Shown: positions 12,381 to 17,671 of the stretch, one piece after another
Layout of the letters: each line of letters opens with the position of its first letter
Position numbering within the stretch: position 1 is the stretch's first letter
NCBI GenBank assembly: GCA_023412995.1
Contig: JAEZQS010000123.1
Coordinates: forward strand, 1 to 17,671
DNA from: Pseudomonadota bacterium
Lineage (GTDB): Bacteria > Pseudomonadota > Gammaproteobacteria > Xanthomonadales > Rhodanobacteraceae
Direction: 5' to 3'
DNA: 17,671 bases
The notes under the pieces: model-generated
What the model was told of the DNA's origin: nothing
The model's input: only the letters and a program-made list of their open reading frames with translations
The model's database searches: none
Position numbers and translations under genes: made by a program

Positions 12381-14429
12381 TCAGGGCAGCGCGCGATCGG
12401 GCAGGTGCGTTGCGCGTCCGACTTCGGCCAGCCGGAACGTCCCGCGCCCGGCCTGCTTGGACTCGTACAACATGGCATCGGCGTGCGCGACCAGGTCCGC
12501 GGCGGCCAGCGTGCCGCCCTTGCACAGCGCCACGCCGATGCTGGACCCGACCACCAGCACCTGGCCCGATTCGCGCAATTCGAACGGACGGCTGAGGGCG
12601 GCGAGCAGCTGGCCCGCGATTGCGCGCACCTGCGCCTCGTCGTGGATGTTTTCCATCAGGATCGTGAACTCGTCGCCGCCGAGGCGCGCGACCACGTCGG
12701 ACGCCCGTACCTTCTGGGTCAGGCGCTGGCCGAAGCCGCGCAGCAGTTCGTCGCCGGTGGCATGGCCCCAGGTGTCGTTGATCTGCTTGAAATAGTCGAT
12801 GTCGAGGTAGAACACCGCGATGGCGGTTCCGTGGTCGCGCGCCCGCATGATCGCGTTGTCGAGGCGCTCGTAGAAGCTCGGGCGGTTGTACAGGCCGGTG
12901 AGGTCGTCGATGCGCGCAAGGCGCACGAGACGCCGTTCCTCGCGCTTGCTGGCCGTGATGTCCTGCACCATGGTGTGGACGCCGATCACCTGGGTGCCGT
13001 TCTCGGGCAGTTCCGGGATGAGGGTCACTTCCATGCAGACGTAGGCCTCGCCCTCCCCTTCCTCGTGCTGGAACACGACGCGCTCGCCATTGAAGGCCCG
13101 CTCCATCATCGGCCGGTTCTCGCGGTAGGCCTCTTCGCCGATCACCTCGCGCGTGTGCAGGCCGACGATCTCGCGTCCGTCGGGGGCGAGCGCCTGGCGG
13201 AACGCCTCGTTGGCGAACTGCAGGCGCCCGTCGGCACCTGCATAGGAAATCATCAGTGGCAGGGTGTCGGCGATCGTGCGCAGCCGCCGCTCGCTCAGGC
13301 GCAGGGCTTCCTCCGCGGCACGCATGGCGGTGATGTCATGCGCATAGGCCATCACGAACGTGCGGCCGTCGACGTCCTCGTAGATGCGGTTGCGGTACTG
13401 CCAGACGAGCTGGCGGCCATCACGCGTCTGCACGCGCATCTCGCCGGCGTCCTCGCCCTTCTCGCGCACGCGCTCGAGGTAGGCCGCGGCCGCATGGTGC
13501 CGGTCCGGCGGCAGCAGCACGACCAGCGGCTGGCCGACCAGCTCGTGCACCTCGCAGCCGAGCGCCGCGGCAGCGGCCGGATTGACCGACAGCATCGTGC
13601 CCTCGAAATCGTGCATGCACACGAAACCCGTGCTGTGCTCGAAGAAGTCGCGGAAGCGCCGTTCGCTCGATTCCAGCAGGCGGATCGCCTGCCGCTGCGC
13701 CGTCACGTCGCGCGCCTGCACCAGCAGCAGCGCGCCGCCATCGAGCTGCGGCACCGAGTGCACGCCGAGCTCGACGTCGCGATCCAGCCCGGCGCGCGTG
13801 CGATGCACGTCGAGCAGCACGCGGCCCGGCGCCGGCAGGGGCGCCGTGCCGTCGCCGGCGGCACGCAGGCCAGCAAGCCCGAGGCCACGCAACGCCGCCT
13901 CGTCGTAGCCGTAGGCGGCAGAGGCGGCGCGGTTCGCGGCGACGACGGCCAGGGTGCGCGGATCGCAGGCCCACATCGGCTGCTCGTTGAGGTCGAACAG
14001 CAGCCGGCGGTAGCGCGCCTCGATGCCTTCCACGTGGCGCAGCGCGGCACGATGGGCGGCCAGGCGCACGGCGTAGCCGAGGACCTCCGCACCGGGGCCC
14101 GGCCACGGCAGGCACTCATCGGCGCCGCGTTCGCGCGCCGCGGACACCAGCTCGGGAGAGCCCGCCAGCACGACGATGGCGGCGGTGGGCGCGAGCAGGC
14201 GGATCTCGTCGATCCAGCGCAGTGCGCCGGCGTCAGCCGCCTCGACGAGTGCGACGCTGCCCGCCTGCTGCGGCCAGTCGACCGCATCGGGGCGTGACGC
14301 GGTCAGTACCGTCGTGGCCGCGCCCGCATCGTGCAGCACCGACGCAATTGCCGCCAGCGAGGCGGGCGCGCCGACCAGCACCACGCTCGGGCGATCGGGG
14401 CTGGATGCGCCGGACCGGGAGGATGTCAC
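12381..14429 (-). CDS. PAS-PAS-PAS-GGDEF diguanylate cyclase with degenerate receiver-like N-terminus
   Basis: A 682-residue soluble signalling protein that makes cyclic di-GMP. Residues 14-120 look like a response-regulator receiver fold (VVLVGAPASLAAIASVLHDAG, then AIVVLAGS), but the phosphorylatable Asp and the Lys-Pro motif are missing. PAS domains follow at about 133-245, 252-368 and 376-492. The GGDEF domain (about 500-675) has an intact RLGGDEF (584-588) and an inhibitory I-site RASD (575-578) five residues before it. It should therefore be active and product-inhibited. No EAL domain is present. The GTG start at 14429 has GAGGCGG upstream; a TTG at 14510 would add an Arg-rich leader and seems less likely. 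It converges on aguA with a 9-bp gap and is divergent from aguB. Confidence 0.92.
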   Translation of the reverse strand: MTSSRSGASSPDRPSVVLVGAPASLAAIASVLHDAGAATTVLTASRPDAVDWPQQAGSVALVEAADAGALRWIDEIRLLAPTAAIVVLAGSPELVSAARERGADECLPWPGPGAEVLGYAVRLAAHRAALRHVEGIEARYRRLLFDLNEQPMWACDPRTLAVVAANRAASAAYGYDEAALRGLGLAGLRAAGDGTAPLPAPGRVLLDVHRTRAGLDRDVELGVHSVPQLDGGALLLVQARDVTAQRQAIRLLESSERRFRDFFEHSTGFVCMHDFEGTMLSVNPAAAAALGCEVHELVGQPLVVLLPPDRHHAAAAYLERVREKGEDAGEMRVQTRDGRQLVWQYRNRIYEDVDGRTFVMAYAHDITAMRAAEEALRLSERRLRTIADTLPLMISYAGADGRLQFANEAFRQALAPDGREIVGLHTREVIGEEAYRENRPMMERAFNGERVVFQHEEGEGEAYVCMEVTLIPELPENGTQVIGVHTMVQDITASKREERRLVRLARIDDLTGLYNRPSFYERLDNAIMRARDHGTAIAVFYLDIDYFKQINDTWGHATGDELLRGFGQRLTQKVRASDVVARLGGDEFTILMENIHDEAQVRAIAGQLLAALSRPFELRESGQVLVVGSSIGVALCKGGTLAAADLVAHADAMLYESKQAGRGTFRLAEVGRATHLPDRALP

Positions 14430-14549
14430 GTCCGATGCCGCCTCACGCCGCTGCCGCGTCCGCCGCCGGCGCGCGCCGTCGGCCTTGGCCGGAACGCGCG
14501 CTGGCGGCAATCCGCGCTACCATGGACGGCCGTTGGTCCAATGCCGCGC

Positions 14550-15443
14550 ATGAACACCATTCCACGCATGCTAAAGGTCGCCCTGCTGCAGGAAACCGAC
14601 CATGGCAGCCGCGATGCCAACCTCGACGCCATCGAAGCGGGGCTGCGCGAAGCGGCTACCGCGGGGGCGCAGCTCGTGCTGCTGCAGGAACTGCACAACG
14701 GGCCGTATTTCTGCCAGCACGAAAGCGTCGCCGAATTCGATCGGGCCGAACCCATCCCGGGACCGAGCAGCGCGCGCATCGGCGCGCGGGCGGCGGAACT
14801 GCACCTGGTCATCGTCGCCTCGCTGTTCGAGCGGCGTGCGGCCGGGCTGTACCACAACACGGCCGTGGTGTTCGATCGCTCACCGGAAATCGCCGGGCGC
14901 TATCGGAAGATGCATATCCCCGACGATCCGGCCTATTACGAGAAATTCTACTTCACCCCGGGAGACCTCGGCTTTGACCCGATCGACACTTCCGTCGGGC
15001 GCCTGGGGGTCCTCGTCTGCTGGGACCAATGGTACCCGGAAGCGGCCCGCCTGATGGCGCTTGCCGGGGCGGAGCTGCTGCTCTATCCCACGGCCATCGG
15101 GTGGGATCCGTATGACGAACCTGCCGAGAAGGAGCGCCAGCGCGATGCCTGGGTCACGGTGCAGCGTGGCCACGCGGTCGCCAACGGGCTGCCGCTGCTC
15201 GCCTGCAACCGCACCGGATTCGAGCCCTCGCCCGATGGCGGCCGCGGCGCGCAGTTCTGGGGCTCGAGCTTCGTGGCCGGCCCGCAGGGCGAAATCCTGG
15301 CACAGGCCGGCAGCGACGCCCGCGAGCTGCTGCTGGTGTACATCGACCTCGCCCGCAGCGAGAACGTGCGCCGCATCTGGCCGTTCCTGCGCGACCGGCG
15401 CATCGATGCCTATGGCGACCTGACCCGCCGGTTCCGCGATTGA
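14550..15443 (+). CDS. aguB: N-carbamoylputrescine amidase
   Basis: A 297-residue carbon-nitrogen hydrolase (nitrilase family) that converts N-carbamoylputrescine to putrescine, CO2 and ammonia, the step after AguA. The Glu-Lys-Cys triad is visible: E47 in LLQELHNGPYFCQ, K120 in RYRKMHIPDD and C157 in VLVCWDQWYPEAAR. The segments YYEKFYFTPGD and CNRTGFEP are typical of the AguB group. The start is uncertain: ATGs at 14541, 14550 and 14568 are in frame and none has a good Shine-Dalgarno. Conservation begins at KVALLQE, so any fits. The stop overlaps the TTG start of the next gene. The 120-bp spacer upstream is shared with the divergent cyclase gene. Confidence 0.93.
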   Translation: MNTIPRMLKVALLQETDHGSRDANLDAIEAGLREAATAGAQLVLLQELHNGPYFCQHESVAEFDRAEPIPGPSSARIGARAAELHLVIVASLFERRAAGLYHNTAVVFDRSPEIAGRYRKMHIPDDPAYYEKFYFTPGDLGFDPIDTSVGRLGVLVCWDQWYPEAARLMALAGAELLLYPTAIGWDPYDEPAEKERQRDAWVTVQRGHAVANGLPLLACNRTGFEPSPDGGRGAQFWGSSFVAGPQGEILAQAGSDARELLLVYIDLARSENVRRIWPFLRDRRIDAYGDLTRRFRD

Positions 15444-16684
15444 ACACCGCCACCACGGACCCCGGCGCCCTGCCGGCCAGCCAGTCCACCGACGACCTCC
15501 TCGCCGCACAGCCGGTGGCGCGCGTCGTGCGCGACGGCGTCGAGTTCGTGCTGCTCGGCACGGCGCACGTCTCGCGCGCCAGCGCCGAAGCAGTGCGCGC
15601 CCTGCTCGAACGCGAATCCTTCGATGCGGTGGCGATCGAACTGTGCGAGTCGCGCGCGCAGTCGATGCGCGACCCGGAAGCGTTCCGCCAGCTCGACCTC
15701 TTCCAGGTGATCCGCCAGGGCAAGGTCGGCCTGGTCGCCGCCAACCTCGCGCTGTCGGCTTTCCAGCGCCGGCTTGCCGACCAGTTCGGCATCGACCCCG
15801 GCGCCGAGATGAAGGCCGCCATCGATGGCGCCGAAAGCCGCGGACTGCCGCTGTGGCTGGTCGACCGCGAAATCGGCGTGACGCTGCGGCGCGCGTACTA
15901 CAGCGTCGGCCTGCTCGATCGTCTTTCGATCATCGGCGGCCTCGGCGCCAGCGTGCTCACGCGCGAGGACGTCAGCGAGGACGAGATCGAGAAGCTCAAG
16001 GAAGGCGACCTGCTGGGAAGCCTCTTCAACGAGTTCGCGCGCGAGTCGCCACCGCTCTACGACGCCCTGATCGGCGAACGCGACCGCTACATGACCGCGC
16101 GCCTGCGCGAACAGGCGCAAGCCGGCACCGCCCGCCGCGTGCTGGTGGTGATCGGCGCCGGCCACCTCGCCGGCATCGAGCGCGAGCTGGCCAGCCAGCA
16201 GGAGCCGCCGCAACCGCTGCTGGCACGGCTGGCGGTGCGTCCGCCCGCGGCGCGTTGGCCACGCTGGCTCGCACTGGGCCTGTTCCTGGTGATTGCCGCC
16301 GCCATCGGCCTGGCGTTCGCGCAAGGCGTCCGTGCCGGCACGGATGCGCTGCTGGCGTGGACCCTTTTCACCGGCGGCTTCGCCGCGATCGGTGCGCTGG
16401 CCGCGGCCGCGCACCCGCTCAGCGTGCTGGCCGCGTTCGTGGCGGCGCCGCTAAAGCCGTTCCGGCCCGGCATCCCGGCGTCCGCCATCAGCGCGGGCGT
16501 CGAGGCATCGCTGCGCCATCCGCGGGTGGCGGATTTCGATGCCCTGCGCGACGACGTCGCGCACTGGACCGGCTGGTGGCGCAACCGCATCGCGCGCACG
16601 CTGCTCAACTTCATGTTCGTCACCATCGGCACCCTCGTCGGCGAATACGCCGCCGGCGTGCACATCATCCGCAACCTCTTCTGA
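15440..16684 (+). CDS. TraB/PrgY-family membrane protein
   Basis: A 414-residue protein with an N-terminal TraB/GumN-like domain. It has VEFVLLGTAHVSRASAEAV (GTxH motif at about 40-43), AIELCESR, WLVDREIGVTLRRAY and a second VIGAGHLAGIE (GxxH) motif. At least three membrane segments follow after about residue 270, ending GTLVGEYAAGVHIIRNLF. The family is named after enterococcal PrgY/TraB, which limit pheromone activity; the fold is thought to resemble a metal-dependent protease, but the function in proteobacteria is unknown. The TTG start at 15440 overlaps the aguB stop (TTGA). No in-frame ATG precedes the conserved region, so TTG or a slightly later GTG must be used. The overlap implies co-transcription with aguB. 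Confidence 0.85.
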   Translation: MNTATTDPGALPASQSTDDLLAAQPVARVVRDGVEFVLLGTAHVSRASAEAVRALLERESFDAVAIELCESRAQSMRDPEAFRQLDLFQVIRQGKVGLVAANLALSAFQRRLADQFGIDPGAEMKAAIDGAESRGLPLWLVDREIGVTLRRAYYSVGLLDRLSIIGGLGASVLTREDVSEDEIEKLKEGDLLGSLFNEFARESPPLYDALIGERDRYMTARLREQAQAGTARRVLVVIGAGHLAGIERELASQQEPPQPLLARLAVRPPAARWPRWLALGLFLVIAAAIGLAFAQGVRAGTDALLAWTLFTGGFAAIGALAAAAHPLSVLAAFVAAPLKPFRPGIPASAISAGVEASLRHPRVADFDALRDDVAHWTGWWRNRIARTLLNFMFVTIGTLVGEYAAGVHIIRNLF

Positions 16685-16694
16685 TCCCAAGGCC

Positions 16695-17671
16695 ATGAAA
16701 CTGCGCAACCTGCTCGGGCGCCCGCCCTGGCTTTCCAGCAATGCCGAAACGCGCCGCGAAGCCGTCGCCAGCGAACGTCATCCCGAACTCGCGGCGGCGC
16801 TCGGCCGCATCGCGCGCGAGGACCCCGACGCGTCGGTGCGCCTTGCGGCCCTGCGGCGCCTGGCCGACCCCGGGATCGCGCAGGGCATGGCGCACGACGA
16901 CGCCGATCCCGCGGTGCGGGCGCAGGCGCGCAGCCTCTGGCTCGACCTCCTGACCGGCGTCCATCCCTCGGCGCCGGCACTGCCCGAACGGCTGCGCCTG
17001 CTGCAGGCGCAGGACGCACTCGAACTGATCGAGCACGTCGCGCGCCGCGCGCCCAATGCCGAACTGCGCCTTGCGGCACTCGCCCGCTGCACGCGCCAGC
17101 CCCTGCTGGTCGAACGCGCCATCGAGGATGCCGATCCGGCCATCCGCAGCGGCCTGGTCGAGCGCATCGATGACGAGGCGGCGCTGATGCGCATTGCCGA
17201 GCGCGTGCGCAAGACCGACAAGCAGCTCGGACGGCGTGCACGCGAGCGCATCGAGTCGTTGCGGCTGCTGCGCGGCGACCCCGCCGAACGCGAGCGCCAG
17301 GCGCGCCTTCTGTGCGCGCAGATCGAGGGGCTGCTGCGCGATCCTGCCGGCAGCGACGTGGAAGCGGCGCTGGCCGCACGCTGGGCCGCCCTCGGCGATG
17401 GCATTCCCGAAACCCTCTGCCAGCGCTTCAGCACGGCGCAGCGGCTGCTGGCGGAAAGCCGCGAGCGCGCGCTGCACGGCGACGCGCCCGCAGCCCCTGC
17501 CGCCACAGCCGCGGATGTTGAAACAGCGCCGCCGGCATCGACGGCCGGCCGCGCGAACGATGGCGTCGCACCCTCGCCTGAAGCGCCTGGCGTGGCGGAG
17601 GCGCTTCCCCCATCGGCGCCCGCCGACAGCGACGCGCCCGCGACGGCCGGTGACGGCGCGGCGCAGGGTAG
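16695..17671 (+). CDS. DUF349 domain-type protein, N-terminal HEAT-like part (cut by window end)
   Basis: An open frame starts at ATG 16695 (MKLRNLLGRPPWLSSNAE), 10 bp after the TraB-family stop, and stays open to the window edge (325 codons visible). Residues 15-200 consist of short helical repeats such as RLAALRRLADPGIAQGMA and ELRLAALARCTRQPLLVERA, typical of HEAT-like solenoids. About 255 onward is an Ala/Pro/Asp-rich linker. The opening strongly resembles the large DUF349 proteins of Lysobacter and Xanthomonas, whose DUF349 repeats would lie beyond the window; those repeats are not seen here. The function is unknown. AAGG just upstream may be the ribosome-binding site. It could belong to the aguB-TraB transcript. 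Confidence 0.8.
   Translation, partial: MKLRNLLGRPPWLSSNAETRREAVASERHPELAAALGRIAREDPDASVRLAALRRLADPGIAQGMAHDDADPAVRAQARSLWLDLLTGVHPSAPALPERLRLLQAQDALELIEHVARRAPNAELRLAALARCTRQPLLVERAIEDADPAIRSGLVERIDDEAALMRIAERVRKTDKQLGRRARERIESLRLLRGDPAERERQARLLCAQIEGLLRDPAGSDVEAALAARWAALGDGIPETLCQRFSTAQRLLAESRERALHGDAPAAPAATAADVETAPPASTAGRANDGVAPSPEAPGVAEALPPSAPADSDAPATAGDGAAQG

Noticed and set aside
12405..14297. Plus-strand open frame of about 630 codons opposite the diguanylate cyclase
   Set aside because: It is antisense to clear PAS and GGDEF domains. The His- and Val-rich translation has no recognisable family.
1..17671. CRISPR array, tRNA, rRNA or riboswitch
   Set aside because: No regularly spaced identical repeats, cloverleaf-like sequence, rRNA-like segment or known riboswitch core was recognised on reading either strand.

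Overview
The window is GC-rich DNA that looks like the chromosome of a Xanthomonadales (Lysobacter/Luteimonas/Rhodanobacter-like) gammaproteobacterium. This rests on protein resemblance recalled from memory: a 41-residue cysteine-poor ribosomal protein L36 of the type I know from Xanthomonas, a DUF349 protein with an N-terminal HEAT-like region, the agmatine deiminase/N-carbamoylputrescine amidase route, and a small exported protein typical of xanthomonads. No database search was possible.

Left part (1-3934): the first ~60 bases are G/C homopolymer and look like a contig-end artefact. A 5'-truncated gene of unknown function follows on the minus strand. It abuts a compact mercury-resistance operon, merTPA on the minus strand with merR divergent on the plus strand. 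The shared operator/promoter is almost textbook (19-bp spacer, 8-2-8 dyad). The mer block looks acquired. Between merR and the next host gene lie about 400 bp without a convincing gene. They hold a diverged direct repeat and, near the far edge, an AT-rich site resembling a Xer/dif recombination site.

Middle part (3935-8039): an outer-membrane Gcw_chp-type protein on the minus strand diverges from a tight plus-strand cluster. The cluster encodes an ECF sigma factor, a zinc-finger transmembrane anti-sigma factor, an S8 (subtilase) protease and a blue-copper cupredoxin, and closes with a strong intrinsic terminator. The periplasmic end of the anti-sigma factor and the N-terminal pro-region of the protease look alike. 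The protease keeps its Asp-His-Ser triad but lacks the usual oxyanion-hole Asn. Together these suggest a dedicated envelope sensing/proteolysis module, which I consider the most interesting part of the window.

Right part (8135-17671): an egtB-egtD pair for a sulfur-histidine betaine (ergothioneine-type); rpmJ (L36) with its own promoter and terminator; a small exported protein; aguA; a convergent PAS-PAS-PAS-GGDEF diguanylate cyclase; aguB; a TraB-family membrane protein that overlaps aguB; and the start of a DUF349 protein running off the right edge. AguA and AguB would jointly turn agmatine into putrescine, although the cyclase gene on the opposite strand separates them.
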